Of a stretch of DNA of 64,000 bases, positions 1 to 12,782 are shown piece by piece. The position numbers and the translations under genes are program-made. Position 1 is the stretch's first letter. Each line of letters begins with the position of its first letter. The stretch spans positions 33,695,020 to 33,759,019 of the forward strand of contig CM026426.1 in assembly GCA_014871385.1 (NCBI GenBank), written 5' to 3'. Origin of the DNA: Ceratodon purpureus (taxonomy: Eukaryota > Streptophyta > Bryopsida > Pseudoditrichales > Ditrichaceae). The notes beneath the pieces are model-generated. The model did not search any database. It was not told where the DNA came from and worked only from the letters and a program-made list of their open reading frames with translations.

Positions 1-1124
1 TTCACCCTTAAAAAGCTATTCCTCTGTTCAGATCTAAGGAGAAACTCTCGAAATTTTAGTACCCACCTAACTAATCCTGCCCCACACCATTCTGCTCCTT
101 ACAGTACCAGAAAACCCACAATCTGCCCCTTCTACTACCATCAATGCAGTATCTCCAACACCCATAAACTCTAGCAATCAATACCCAACAATGCAAATGA
201 GCAAAAAGGATCTACTTCTTGTCATTAATGACTGCAATACACATTCAGTCCTGTATCTAGCAGATTCTGATCTGCTCTAACACACCATCCTCCTCATCCT
301 AACCTCTAAATCTCTCTCCTAACCTCCATAGCTACAACAAACTCTGCAAGAGAGTGAGAGAGAGAGTGAGAGCCGCCACCCTCACTCCTCACTAACCCCC
401 CCAAACCCTAGCCGCCCCTCAATCTGTCCATTTTTCATCCAAGTCGATTTTTCATCTGACTGTCAAAACTTCATCCAAAACGCAGTAACTAAGAAATCCG
501 CAGTAACTAACTGTTTTACTGCTCCTAACTGTTTTTACTGCTCCTAGCAGTTTACTGTTCCTGCTCCTATTTTACTGCTCCTAGGTAAAAAGGCAGAAAA
601 TCCCTGTAACATTATCCCCCTTTTAGTCTGCATCTGCCCTCAGATGCTCCGGCTTTAAGTTTTATGTAGTTAGCCAAAAATAAAAAAGGAAATAAAAATT
701 AAAAAGAGCCTACTACTGGTCCTACCAATATACCCCGTAATCCTACTCTAGCCACTTGTGGGTATAGCCTCGGTAACTTTCTCCTCTGGTCCTCCAGGTG
801 TCGCCACTGGTCCTGGTGGTGTCGCCACTGGTCCTCCTACTACCGAGACTGGTCCTGCCTCCGAGGCTAATCCTGATGTCGTGGCTGGTCCTGCTGCCGT
901 GGCTGGTCCTACACTAGTGTCTAAAGAAGACACCACTAGCCCTATGGTACGCTCCACCTCCTCGAAGCCAGTAGTTGGTTCGGGTGCTCCCTGCTCCTCA
1001 TCTACCCAGTAGGCAAATGTAGGAAAAGCCTCCACAAACCGAACTAAGTACCTGTTCAACCGATCCTGGTCCTCGCCATAAGCTTTCAGCTCGTCACACA
1101 CCTGTTTCTTGGAGGTAGTTAGCA
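1..1124 (-). repeat. 3' LTR, lacking its last 19 bp
   Basis: Bases 1-1124 match 12802-13926 with about seven substitutions and one C-tract length change. The last 19 bp of the LTR (equivalent to 12783-12801) lie outside the window. The third ORF runs into this LTR and terminates at 748. No clear polypurine tract is visible just upstream of the LTR (on the plus strand, just after 1124). Confidence 0.9.
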
Positions 1125-4100
1125 AATGCCGAGCTAGTCCTCGGGCTGCTGGAGTTGAATTGGCTTCGGCCACATCCAGTTGGCGTCTCAACTACTGGTT
1201 TTCGAGTGCCAATCGGTCGAAGTCGTTCAATCAGGCATTTGTCTTAAGTTCCAGCTCCAATCTCCGCCTGCGGGCTTCTTCCACCATCCCTCCTTGTGCT
1301 GCCCATCTGGCTCGCTCTTGTTGCTGCTCCTCGGTGAAGGCTGTCAGTTTCCTCCTAGTTTCGGCCCAGGTAATCTTCAATTCCTTCATCTCCTTCCCTG
1401 CCTGACCTAGCTGCACTGTAAGCTCCTGGTTTCTAGCCTCCAGTTCGTGATTGTGCTCTACTTACTCTGCATACGAGGGTTTCCGCTGATCCAAGCGTGT
1501 CTGCAGGTTCTTGATCCTCCTGGTCTCGTCTAGCCAAGTGGTCATTTGCTCCATCAAGCTCTCCAGCCCTACGACCACCTCGGACTTTCCTCCATCTACT
1601 GACATGAAGGCCCCGCCCAGATTCCGTGGTGACAGTGTCTCGGTCGTCTTGGTCGTCTTGGCTCCTTCAGCTGTCTGCCCCTCTTCTCCTGGTGGCTGTT
1701 GCGAAGTCTGGCCCTTCTCTACTACTGGAGCCACTGGCTGAGACTGTTGCAGAGATAGCAGCGTATGGGAGGCCTCCACTGGTGTCCCCGCTGATGGCCC
1801 CTCTGCGACAATCCTGGCCCTCTCCATGCTCCTGGTGGTTGGGGTTCGCCTGGTGTCGGAGGTGATAGCGCCTCTTTCCACCTCCTCTGCCTCCTTGGAG
1901 TCTAGAGACCCCGTAGTGCTCTCCTTGTACCTTGGTCTGGTGTCGTTCCTCCTGAGCCTTTTGAAAGTTAGACCCTGGTCCTTAGTCGTAGAGGGGGTCG
2001 CTGGCAACTTCCTCTTCCCCTTCCTGGTAACCTTCTCCTGCCCTGTTAATGACGACGACTGGTACTCCCCCTTCCTTTTCTGCTCTGTTGATCCTGGCTT
2101 CAGCTGTTTCCCTTTGCATTTTCTGGTCCCTTCCCCGCTAACCACATCAGGTGGAAGTTCTCCTTCTGCTCTTACAGGTGTCAGGTCGGGTGGGACCTCA
2201 CTGCCATCATCCACGTCCTCAGACTCCTGGTTCGGCTCCGGGTCAGTGTAAGTCTCCTGGTCAGGGAACCAGTTCTTCAAAAGAGCATCAATTAGCTCAG
2301 CTCCTTTAATCTCCCGGGTTGGACTCGTATGGACCCTGATGAGCATCCTGCGTAGACTAGATAAAATCAAGGGGGCCCAGTTGTGCTCACCCTTCTTCAC
2401 TGCCTGGTACATGTTCTCGAGCAGCTCATTACTGGCATAGAGGGATTTTTTCTTCACACACATTACCTCCACCAAGGCCCTGACTCTGTCCTGGTACGGT
2501 TCATCAAACCCGTTGATCTTGGTCCCATCCGAAGTATGATCTGCCCTAGTCAATCCGAACATCCTCATGTACCTCGGGTCCATGTCATTCCTGCTCTTCG
2601 GAATGGCTAAGACCCTGGTCCCCTCGATGCCCAAGGCCTGCTGAATGGTCCAAGCCGTGATCTCTACTGGTATCCCTCTCACCGAGGCTCTGATCGGTGT
2701 GGTGTACTTAGTCTTCTCCCCCTTCGTGTATTGAAACCCCTCCACGAAATCGGCCACCAACTTTGTCCTCGGTTTTGGCCAGGTGTACTCGTAGAAAGAG
2801 CCCAGACTCACCTTCTCAGCCCAGTGGTCATCCTTCAGGTCCCTCCACGCCTTCCAATACTCCAAGGGTATGAAAGTGAGCTTAATGGTCCTGTTTCTCC
2901 TTCTGGCGATGATGACCTGTTTTGGAGCTCTGGCCAATGTTTCCGTCTGCTTCCTCCTAGTACCTGTCCCGGTCCGCTGTAGCTCTGCCCCCTGTTCTGG
3001 TCCCCTCACCTGGTCCCTTTCCGATGCTTCTTGGGTCTGCTGTGGTGGCGCCCCTCCTTCTTCCTGTATTTCCATCTGGTCCATCTCCCCCTTGACTTCT
3101 GCCCTTGTTATGTACTCGTGTAGAGTACCCTTCACTGCCCTTCGGCTTGGTGGTGCCGGTTCTCTTGATCTTCTCTGATCTGCGTCCCCACTGGTTACCA
3201 TCCCCTCTATCCCAATTCGAATCACCCTAAGCCTGTCTTCCCTTTTTTCTACCGTTTTTTCTCTTCCCCAATTTCTAAGTGTAAGAGGTGATGCCTCAGC
3301 CTCTGTCCACTCTTCTATCAGTTCTAATTTTTCTGGTCCCCTACCCTCTATTGCTGGCTGGTTACTCTGTTCTGCTCCCCCGGCTAACCCTCCTTGTTCT
3401 GTTCTGCTTCTATCGGGACTTACATAGACCCCTTGAATCCCTTCACCCCCGAGCTCAGAAGCTCTCCAAAAGTCTGGTATGGGTCGGGTTACCTGATGTA
3501 TCAACTGCCGTGGTCCTCCGAGTTGATGCTGCAGCTCGCCTTCGTGCTGCAGTTGGGCTCCTGCTTCAAATCGCGCCCCACTTCTCCTGTTCAGTTCTGC
3601 GTTCGCCCGATCAGCTGGTTCGCCCCCGTCGCCCTCCTTGCTGCCTCTATCTCTGTCGTCGACACCCTCTACTCCGCTCCCTTCTAGGGTTTTACCCCGT
3701 CGCAGGTTTCGAGCTTCGCCCCAATGGTGCCGCCGCCGCTCCGCCTCTAGCTGCTGCCGCCGCTCCGCCTCTAGCTGCTGCTGCTGGTTCTCCTGGAGCT
3801 GTTGCCGCCGCTTCTCCGTTTGCAGAAGTTGCTGCTCCTCGTGAAACAATCGCCGCCGCTCTTCTTCCAGCTCCCGCAGCCGCCGCTCTTCTTCAAGTTG
3901 GAGTCGCTGCTCCACTTGCAGTAGCTGTCGTCTCTCTTCTTCTTGTTTTTGCAGCCGCCGCCACTCCTCCTCTAACTCCTGTACCCGTCGCCTCTTGTCT
4001 TGGAGCTGCTGTTCTTCTTGCCACAGCCGCCGCCCTCCTTCGAGTTGAAGTTGCTGCTCCTCTTGGAGCAGTCGCCGCCGCCCTTCTTCTAGCTGCCTTG

Positions 4101-4245
4101 CCCTGTAACTCCACTCCCTCGCTCTAGTTTCCTCCTCTCTCCATATCTCACAGTCAGCTCTATTCCCTCTATCATTCCAAAAAGTGACGTTTGGGTTTCC
4201 CTTTGGGTGGTAAGCAAACCCTAGATGTCCAACCTGGTTCGCCAT
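748..4245 (-). pseudogene. Third ORF of the retrotransposon, coiled-coil protein, interrupted
   Basis: A frame starting at ATG 4245 runs 927 codons to TAA at 1462-1464, then continues in the same frame through TGA (1231-1233) and TAG (1192-1194) to a stop at 748, inside the 3' LTR. The first 200 residues are a Gln/Glu/Arg-rich coiled coil built from repeats like LQLEEERRLRELEEERRRL. Around residues 470-700 there is a globular segment (WKAWRDLKDDHWAEKVSLGS onward) that resembles the plant-transposon domain found in Athila-type extra ORFs. A Lys/Arg-rich region and a second coiled coil follow. It overlaps the end of pol by 74 bp in another frame. The function of such ORFs is unknown; structural or envelope-like roles have been proposed for some. 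Confidence 0.75.
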
Positions 4246-6163
4246 TTTTCATCCCTGGACTACTGTCTTCATCCATCCGCCTGCCCTCTTGGGTCTGGAT
4301 GGATGGAATCGGTTGGATGGATGAATCCAGTTCTCCCTCCAACTTAATGGGCTGCAGCCTTGACTGTCCCGTCACCTTAATTGCTACTGGTACTACCTCC
4401 ATTACTCCGCAGCCTATTGTTTCCAATCTTTCCTTCTCATTTGTTTTTTCTTTTTCATTTTTTTCTTTATTTTTTTCTTTTTTCTGATTTTTCTCCTTTC
4501 CATTATTTTTTTCAATCACCTCCTTCATGTCTCCTTCCCTTAACTGCTGCCTTTCTTTTTGCTCATTATCATTTTTCTTTTGATTTTTGATTTTTCTCTC
4601 ACTGTTTTCTTCACTCCTCTGCTGGTTTACTGCTTCACTGCCTCCTTCTTCACTGCTTTTTTCACCCTCTATCTCTGTATTTTCTACCACTGACTGGACA
4701 CTATCCCCCTTTTGTTCGTTGACCAGTCCTCTGGTCAAATGTCCTGGTGTCCTTGTTTTCAGTACTCCCTTCTCATAAAATTTGTATGGTTTTAATTTAT
4801 TAATATTAACCAAGACTGGGTCTGGTTCAAAATTTTTTACCTAAAGCAACAAAGCAGTATTGTTGGGGAGCCTGTACTGGACCCTATAAGGTCCAAACCA
4901 CCGACTTTTGAATTTTCCCACATGCTCCTTGTGGCCCTTGGGATACCAGAGCACATAATCACCTACTTGAAAATCCTTTCGTTTGTAATGTTGCTGGCTC
5001 CAAAGTGCTCTGTTCCACTGCTTGGCTCCTACTGCTTCCTGGGCCTCTAGTCTTGAAGTGTCCATCTGCTCCAGGTCTGCAATCCTGGCTGCCAACACCC
5101 TTGTCGGTGTATAATCAATCTCGCTGTTGGTCTTCCTCGTCGGTACTAGGTACTCTGTTGGCATTAACGGATGTAAGCCATAGACCAGTTGAAACGGTGT
5201 GTAACCTGTAGTTACTTTGTAAGCAGTCCTGTAGGAGAGCATTACTGTATGAAGATGCTCATCCCAATCTGTTCTCCTATCATTGACTAGTTTACTCAGT
5301 AGATGACCAATCACCTTGTTTGTTGACTCTGCCTGGCCATTACCCTGGGGGTAATAGGTTGTTGATGTCCGGTGCTGGAGCAGAAAATGCTCCACCAGGT
5401 GCTCTATAGCCTCATTTATTAAATGAGAACCCTGGTCACTTACAAGTGTCAAGGGACACCCGTATCTTGAAAGGATCTGTTCATACAAAAATTTAGCAGT
5501 ATCGGCTGCTGAATTGGTTTTGAGCGCCCTTGCCTCCACCCACTTGGTAGCATAATCTGTAGCCACCAGTATGTACCTGTTCCCTGTTCTGGATGCTGTT
5601 GGTTTAATGGGCCCGATAAAGTCCAGTCCCCATTTCATAAATGGTTCTGCTGGCATACTGGCCACTAAGGTAGCTAAACCAGTATTTGCCATGCCTCCCA
5701 CTCTCTGGCATCTGTCACACGCCTTGCAGTATTCCGAAACATCCCGATGTATTGCTGGCCACCAGTAGCCGGCGTCCAGTATCTTCCTGCTGGTGATATC
5801 CTGCGAAAAATGACCACCTGCTACTCCATTGTGCATTTCCTTCATCACCACCTCTGCCTGCACTCGATCCAGTACCCTCCTGACCACCAGATCGTGTCCT
5901 TGCTTGTGCAGGATGCCTTGTTCCAGTGTATAGGGTAGCGACTTCAGAATCAGCTTCCGCTGCTCCTCCTTGGACAAGTCCTGTTGTACAACACCAGTTT
6001 TCAGGTAAGAACGTACATCCTCTAACCATTCTGGTTTAACATAAAACAAACTTGCATCCTTGGTCTGGTCCTCAACACCAGTCGCTGGTTCTCCATTGGG
6101 CAGTCTTGACATCGCGTCTGCCACTCCATGATTTTTCCCTGGCTTATACACTACTGTAAAATC
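4172..6163 (-). pseudogene. Integrase region of pol, interrupted
   Basis: Inserts element cDNA into the genome. It continues the RT/RNase H frame after a TAG at 6164-6166 that replaces the Tyr expected in FQ-E-Y-DF. The frame contains the RNase H/integrase linker ([16 protein letters not shown]), an HHCC zinc finger (H..GGHFS, CKACDRC) and the catalytic D,D,E core (LDFIGP, SDQGSH, GQAEST). A further TAG at 4841-4843 cuts off the C-terminal tail, which resumes at once with VLVNINKLKPYKF and ends at 4172. No chromodomain is visible in the tail. Both stops are single-codon changes without a frameshift. Confidence 0.9.
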
Positions 6164-7327
6164 CTACTCTTGAAACAGCAGTAGCCATCTTGCTATCCTT
6201 CCTGACACCTGCGGCTTATTGACCAGATACACCAGTGCCATATGGTCAACATAGAAAACAAACTTATTTCCCAGCAGATAATGCCTATACTTGTTCAGAG
6301 CATAAACCATTGCCAAAGCTTCCCTTTCAGTAGTACTGTAGTTTCTTTTAGCAGAATTTAGCAGTCTACTAGCATAAGAAATGGGCTGGTCACACTTCCC
6401 TGTTGGATTCTGGGCCAGCATCACTCCTACTGCTATATTCGAAGCATCTGTATGCACATGGAATTCCAGGTCCCATCTTGGTGCAATGAGAATTGGCGCA
6501 TTCTGGTACTGCTCCTTGATTTTCTTCCATGCCTGCTCACACTGGTCTGACCAGATGAACTCCTCGGCCTTCCTCATGAGCCTGGTGATTGGCTCCATGA
6601 TATGTGCGTACGACTTAATGTAGCACCTGTTAAACTGGGAAAAACCGTTAAAAACCTGAACATCTCCTGGCTTTTCTGGTCTAGGCATATTCTCCACTGC
6701 TTCAATTTTCTTAGGATCAGGAAATTTCCCTTCCTTAGACACAATGTGGCCCAGTATAATACCAGAGAAGACCAGTAGTAAACATTTCTCAGGATTTAGA
6801 CTTATCCCATACTCCCGGCATTTCTCAAAACACTTCCTCAGCTTGACCAGATGACTAATAATGTCACTGTACACACTGAAATCATCCAAAAACAATTTCA
6901 TAAAATCACCAATGAAATCACGAAAGGCTTTGTTTACTGCCCTTTGGTATGTGGGTGGTGCGTTTTTCAGCCCAAAAGGCATGACTATCCACACAAATGC
7001 TCCCCAGTCTGTTACAAAAGCAGTCTTGTGCCGGTCCTCTGGTGCTATCTGAATCTGGTGGTACCCGGAGTACCCATCCAGAAACGAATACATCTCATGT
7101 CCTGCCACAGAATCCAACACTTCCTCAGTAAATGGCAATGGATACGGGTCCTTTTTAGTGGCAGCATTCAGTTTACGAAAGTCAATACAAATTCTCAACT
7201 TCCCATTTTTCTTAGGAACAATAACAATAGGGGATAACCAGGTAGCATCTTCTACTGGTGTAATGAATCCAGCCTGAAGCAGTTTATCCAAATCCTGCTT
7301 CACAATACTGGCATAATTTGGATTCAT
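6164..7327 (-). pseudogene. Reverse transcriptase and RNase H region of pol
   Basis: The segment opens just after a TGA (7334-7336) standing where Arg is normal before MNPNYASIV. RT motifs are clear: LSPIVIVPKKNGKLRICIDF, SFLDGYSGYHQI, MPFGLKNAP and the catalytic FLDDFSVYS (residues about 30-155). The RNase H domain follows with HTDAS, STTEREALAMV and YVDHMAL. It is in the same frame as the protease upstream and the integrase downstream, so it belongs to one gag-pol polyprotein frame. The RT core itself has no internal stop. Confidence 0.93.
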
Positions 7328-7333
7328 GCAATA

Positions 7334-9214
7334 TCAGGCCTGATGGGATGGTGGGATATCCTTCTCCAACTCAATCCTGTGTTGTGCAATTGAGGGTGGG
7401 ATACCCTTTAGGTCCTTATACGTCCAGGCAAATACATCCTTGAACTCCCTGAACAGAGCCTCTGCTTCAATAGCCTGTTCTGGACTAATGGCTGCATTAA
7501 TTTTCAGATACTGGGGCTCCTCCTCTGTTCCAAGGTTAATTTTTCTCAACTGCTCCGACTCTGGTAGAGTCCAGGATGCGATCTTCAGTTTCTTCACTTT
7601 CTCCCAGGCTGGAGTCTCATCCACTTCAATGTCTCCCTCCTCAAAGTTGTAAAAATGGTCTGGGTAGGCTCGCTCTGATCCCCCCTCTTGTCCCTGGTTC
7701 TGGTCCTGGTGCTTTGCGGGGCTCTTGATGTTGTCCTCGTCCTTGTTGTTGTCCTGGTCCTTGTTCTGCTCCATTCGAGGCAGAGTGACTGTTCCAACGG
7801 CCAGTAAGTCCTGCTCACTAGCTAACCACAAGGCTTCCTCCTCATCTGTCAGTCCTTCAGTAAAATTATAGCAGACTAGGACTTCAGGTAACTTAGGCCT
7901 GGGCCCCTTCCTCTGACTGACTGAGATTGTTTTTACAGTACCATTACCTCCGATGGTAACCAGATTGTTACCCCAATCGTGATTTACCTTAGCATCAATT
8001 AACCAGGGTCTGCCTAGCAACATACTATAGGCTTCATTAACTTCTTTATTTTTAATAACAGTCAAGGTAATAAGGTAAGGAATACCGTGGATGTGAATTT
8101 TCACATTTCGAATCATCCCCACCAGGTCAACGACTGTCTGGTCCGCCATTCTTAATCTGAAAGGAGCAGGCTGTGAGTCCTTGAGGCCCAGTCTTTTACG
8201 CTCCTCCTTAGTTATCAGGTTCACACCTGATCATCCGTCCAGTAGGACATTCTCCAGAGTCCCATTGCCTATCTGCACAGTTAACACCGGCAGTTCTCTG
8301 TCAACATCAATAGCCAGACTGCCTATTAAATCAGTCTTACCTGGTTGACTGGTTGTCGGCTTCTTGCTTGGTACTGGCTCTGGTTGAGTGGACTGGCCCT
8401 CTGCCATTTCTGGGAATACATGGGCCTTCACAAATTCGGTCAAATTAGGGGCCATCTTCAGCAGCTGCCCTAGTGAGACTTTGATGGGACTGTCCAGTAT
8501 TTTTCTTCCAACCACAGTTGCATAATGTTGCTCCTGGTTGTTCTCTGTACTGATCTCCCCTTCTGCCCCCAATTCCTGCTTGACGGTCTTGGAGCTGTAG
8601 GCCAGCGTATCTGAGTCTGGGAATCCTGCCCACTCATTATCCAGCACTTCACCATCTCCTTCCTTCTCGGCTGGTTTTAAAGTCGCCCTGAGTCTCTCTG
8701 CTTCTGCCTTCTCCTGTTTTTCTTGAAGCTCAATTTCCTTCAATGTTTCTAGCATCGAATTCCTGATTTTCTCTTCCTCCTGCCAGTCCTCCTTCGTTCT
8801 GGCCTTTCTTGGTTCAGGTTCCCTTGATTCATCCTGGATAGGTAACAGTCCTGCCTTCAGCCTCTGGGCTCTGGTCATGGTAGCTACCCCCACTGACTCT
8901 TCAGGTTCTTCTATTAGCTCAATCTCCACATTAGTGACATGATGATCCTGCTTCTTGTTGGTCTTCACTTGGTCTGCCAAAAACTGGTCCCATTGTGCCT
9001 TCTTGGGGCAGCTCCAGCTTCTGTGATCTACTCCTCCACACAAGAAACAACTTGGTTGTTGATCACCATAACTCCTTTGTTGGCTGCTGCCTGCCCTGGG
9101 ATTAGGTGGTCGCTGGTATCCTTGGTTGTAACTGTAAGTTCCTGCTGGTTTAGAAGCAGAGACTTCATTGACACCAACATGTTCTTCTCCTTCCTTCTTC
9201 GCACCTGACCCCCT
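7334..9214 (-). pseudogene. Second zinc knuckle, protease and linker region of gag-pol
   Basis: After the TAG at 9215 the same frame continues through a CX2CX4HX4C knuckle (CFLCGGVDHRSWSC, about 9010-9050), a Glu/Lys-rich linker and an aspartic protease. The protease active site reads VLLDG-stop-SGVNLIT: TGA at 8231-8233 replaces a Gly codon directly beside the catalytic Asp. Downstream, SMLLGRPWL and a hydrophobic ILGR-like protease segment are recognisable. The domain ends in front of RT at TGA 7334-7336. Without stop-codon bypass neither protease nor pol could be made from this copy. Confidence 0.85.
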
Positions 9215-11527
9215 CTAGTTAGCTGGGTTGTACCAACAGTTGTTATCCTCATGGCCCAGCTTCTTACAAATACCACAGGCTTTCCTTGGAGCCTCCTGGT
9301 CTGGTTCCTTCCTGGTCACAGTGGCTGCCTTACTACTGGTCTCCACTTTCTTCACCTCGATCTTAGTGGGTTTACCACTAGAATCAGTGCAGTTCTCCTC
9401 GCATCTCAAGGCTGCATCCACCAACTCTGTCAAACTCCTGACTGGTGCCACACTGGTAGTGATCTTGATATACTCCAGCAGTCCTGCTCGAAAGTTAGTG
9501 ATTCTGAACCCTTCTCCTGGGTCAGATTGTAGACATTTAATTAATGTCATAAACCGATCATAGTAGTCCTGTACCTTCTCTCTGTCCCCCTGTTTGAAGG
9601 ACTTCAATTCCCGGTATACTGCCTCATCAGTAGTCTGGTCTCTGTACCTCCTCCTGAAAGCAGCTTTAACATCATCCCATGAGCAGTAGACATGGTTCTC
9701 CAGGAAATTCTCATACCATGCACCAACTTTGTCCAGCAAAGTGGTACCCATCAGGTTGATTATCACCTGCTCATCTGTTTCTCCGTTGTGCCATAGGGTC
9801 CTCTCAAATTGCCGTATATGGGCATCTGGATTCGTCCCTTCCTTGTACTTCGTGTAGGTCAGCGGCTTCCTTTGTGCCACAAGGACTGGTCCTGACACTG
9901 GGGGTACTCTGGGTCTAGCTGCTGGTGGGTAGGCTGGTGGACCATGCCTCACTGGATAACTGCTATCCGCTGTATCCCCTGGTACTCCTATTCCTGCAGG
10001 TGGCCTAGTATCATAAGGCATCCCTCTCATTATCTCCGCTGGTCTTCTGTATCCTGTTCCTGCATCGGGAACTCCTGCTCCGGCTTCTGCTCCTCCGCTT
10101 GGCCAGTATGCTGTTCCGTTGACTTCTGGTCTGTACTCATCACCTGTGAGGTGATCCACATAAGTAGAATGTACTCCTCCTCCTCCTGTTGGGCTCACCC
10201 GAGTCCTCGAGGTTGGGAAATGATCTGTCCCTGGCCTTCCTGGTATAGCAGATGTAGTGTAGGGTGCTCCCATCAATTCTGCTTCCCTCAGCTGACCTGG
10301 TCTGTCCCCCTGAACCACTGAATGGTCATATGCTGCCCACGGATCCGCCCTTGGTTTGGCCTGGAGTTTCTGGCTCTCTTCCCTCAGTATCTCCTGCCAT
10401 TTGTATAGGGTCGCCTGCCGGGCAGCTTCCTCCTTCTTATTCTGATCCTCCAATCTCTGTGCTTCTTGTAATAAACGCAGGGCCTCCTGTCTTAGCAAGT
10501 CCTGCTGCACTGCTTCTTTTCTCTCAGCCGCCTGCTTCATCTCCTCCCTCCTTTGAGTCTCCTGCCAGGTTCTAAGGGCTTCCTACCTCTGTCTCTCCTG
10601 GTCCTGCTCTTCCAGTTTCTTTGTTTCCTGCCATAGTTTCATGGCTTCCTTCAGTTTGATCTCCTCCCGATTCTTCTCTTCCCAAGTCTCTATGGTTTCT
10701 CTGAACCTAGCTGCCTGGCCTAGCTCCTCCATCTGCCTCCTGTACATGTCGTCCATTGCCTGCTGGTTTCTTCGTTCTCTTTCTGCCTGCCTTCTAGCCT
10801 GCTGTCGAGCCTTTAACACCTCCAGCTGTCTTCTGTCCCCCTCATCTTCCTCCAGCTCCATTCCTTGGAACTGCTCTTGTGCAAAATGTACCACTGGTCT
10901 CCTGGGATTCACCTGTGCTGGCTTACCCGTTTTATACATCTCTGACAGTGCTGCTGCTCCTGTCTGGATTCTGTCTCCAGTGTGAACTTCTTCCAATTTC
11001 TTTTTCAGCGTTTCCAATGTCTCCACCAAATCACCTGGTGTCTTCTCCCCTGGTTTTGGCGTGTCTGGTCTGCTGCCTCCTTTCTTTTCCTCCTCCTGGT
11101 AATGGTCATATGCTGATGCCATTCTGGTCTGGGGGTTCCAGCAATGCTGTGTGTCTCCTTCACCTGGCCTTGGGAATTCCCTCCTGCTGGTCCTAGGTGA
11201 TAGTGGATGTCCCTCATACTTCCGAATTTCTTCTTCATCCTCCTGCCAATTCTTGAAGCTTGGGCCAGGTTCTCCTCTTGCTGACCCTGTCCTCCTGCTT
11301 ATTCCTAGTATTGTCTCCTGGCTCGAATTTTCTCCTACCAGGTCCATGTCAATCAGGTCCCTGGTTCTCCCTTTAGCTATGCTTTCTTCTGAACTCACTT
11401 GTCCTCCCATTGGTTTTCCTACTTCTGCTGCTGCTCTTTGCTCCCTGAGTTCGTATCTTGCCAACCGTTCTGCTGCTTGTCTCCTGGCTATCTCCTCCTT
11501 GTCCCACCCTGGGTATTCTCTGTCCAT
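9215..11527 (-). pseudogene. Gag of the retrotransposon, interrupted
   Basis: Structural nucleocapsid protein. The ATG at 11527 follows a stop (TGA) in the same frame. The first part is a charged coiled coil (MEELGQAARFRETIETWEEK), broken at TAG 10583-10585 and continuing in frame as EALRTWQETQRR. The retrotransposon-gag domain follows (FERTLWHNGETDEQVI, SWDDVKAAFRRRYRDQ, FKQGDREKVQDYYDRF) and then a CX2CX4HX4C zinc knuckle (CGICKKLGHEDNNC) just before TAG 9215-9217. A second knuckle lies beyond that stop. The two stops are the only lesions seen; no frameshift is needed to join the parts. Confidence 0.88.
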
Positions 11528-12766
11528 TGCAGTACAGTTTGCTGCTCCTCCGTTGGTACTCTCTGGTCAGGTGCTCTTCTGGTTTGGCTGGTACTTCCGG
11601 TCACTGAGTCTGCTCCTTCAAAACTCATGGGTAGGTGCTGTCGGTTCCTTGTCCTCAGCCCTCCTCTGGTCCGTTGGATGCTAGTCCTCCTGTTTCCTGG
11701 TTCCTGTCCAGTCCATCCCTTTTTCCACCCTTCCACTTTGGTTCCTTTGGGACCTGTCAGTCTTTACTGTCCTACTGTAGACAGTTTTCTGCCCCTAGTT
11801 TCGCAAGTTCTAGCATAGTCTCAGTTTTTCAAGCTTCCATACATTACAGTTTTGCAAGCTTCTAACCACAGTTTGTCTCCTGGTTCTTTACTGTCCATTC
11901 GTTTTTGTTTTTAACTTTTCAATTTTCCCCATTTTTCTACTTAAGCCAGTTACTGTTCTCTTATTTCATCTTTACTGTTCGCACTTTTTTACCCTTAGTT
12001 TTCACTGTTTTTACTAACTGATAACTTTTTAACTTTTTATCGTTACTTTTTTACTGCTCGAGTATGTTTTTACTGACTGGTAAATTTTCAACTTTTTACC
12101 GCTACTTTTTTACTGGCTAGTAACTTTTTAACTTTTTACCAATACTTTTTACCGCTCGAATGTTTTTTACTGGACGGTAACTTTTTCATTTTTACTGCTA
12201 CTTTTTACTGGTCATTTTTCACGCCAACTACTGTTCCTTTCCTGACTGTCTGATTTCAACAGTGGTTTGGAACCTACCTAATATCCGTGACTATCCTCCC
12301 TCTGCTTTGGAGCTGTCCTCAGCTCCTATGCCGTTGACTGATTTGCATTGGTTCCTCTCCCACGAGATTCCGGAACTTGGCACCTTCAGTTTCGAAATGC
12401 GCTCCAAATGCAGAATTTGTGGTCCTCCTGTAACGTTGACTGCTCGAACAGTGGCTCCTCCTCACTCGATTCCGGAACCTGATCTCCTCAGCCTCGAACT
12501 GTCCTCCTGTTGCAGCATCTGTGGTACGTCTGCTGCTGGAATCCTGGGACTGTAATCCTATGACAGTAAATCTGTGACGATAATCCTGTAAATCTGTGAC
12601 TGTAAGCCTGTGACTGCGAATCCTGTGACTATAAAGCTGTAACTGTAATCCTGTGACTGTAAAGCTGTGACTGTAACTTTCTGCCTTGGCCACTGTGCCT
12701 GTCTACCTGTTCCAGACCTATCCTGGACTGTACAGATTCGCAGCAAGAGCCACCTGATCCGTTCTT
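11528..12766 (-). other. Retrotransposon 5' leader with short repeats
   Basis: Non-coding stretch of over 1 kb between gag and the primer-binding site. 11990-12220 is a T-rich series of diverged units around TTTTTACTG. 12541-12680 holds repeated units of the type CTGTGACTGTAA. No convincing long coding frame was seen. Confidence 0.6.
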
Positions 12767-12782
12767 AATGCATGGTCGCCAA
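12767..12782 (-). other. Primer-binding site
   Basis: Read on the minus strand the LTR ends in TTAACA and is followed by TTGGCGACCATGC. TGG next to the LTR end is the usual start of a site complementary to a tRNA 3' CCA end. The tRNA would end in GGTCGCCA; which tRNA this is was not established. Confidence 0.6.

Noticed and set aside
3288..4127. Long plus-strand open frames opposite the retrotransposon's third ORF
   Set aside because: They are shadows of the coiled-coil repeats on the minus strand and show no family features.
6164..9217. Altered genetic code explaining the retrotransposon stops
   Set aside because: The TGA codons stand where Gly and Arg are expected and TAG where Tyr is, so no single reassignment fits; intact genes nearby end in TAG and TGA.
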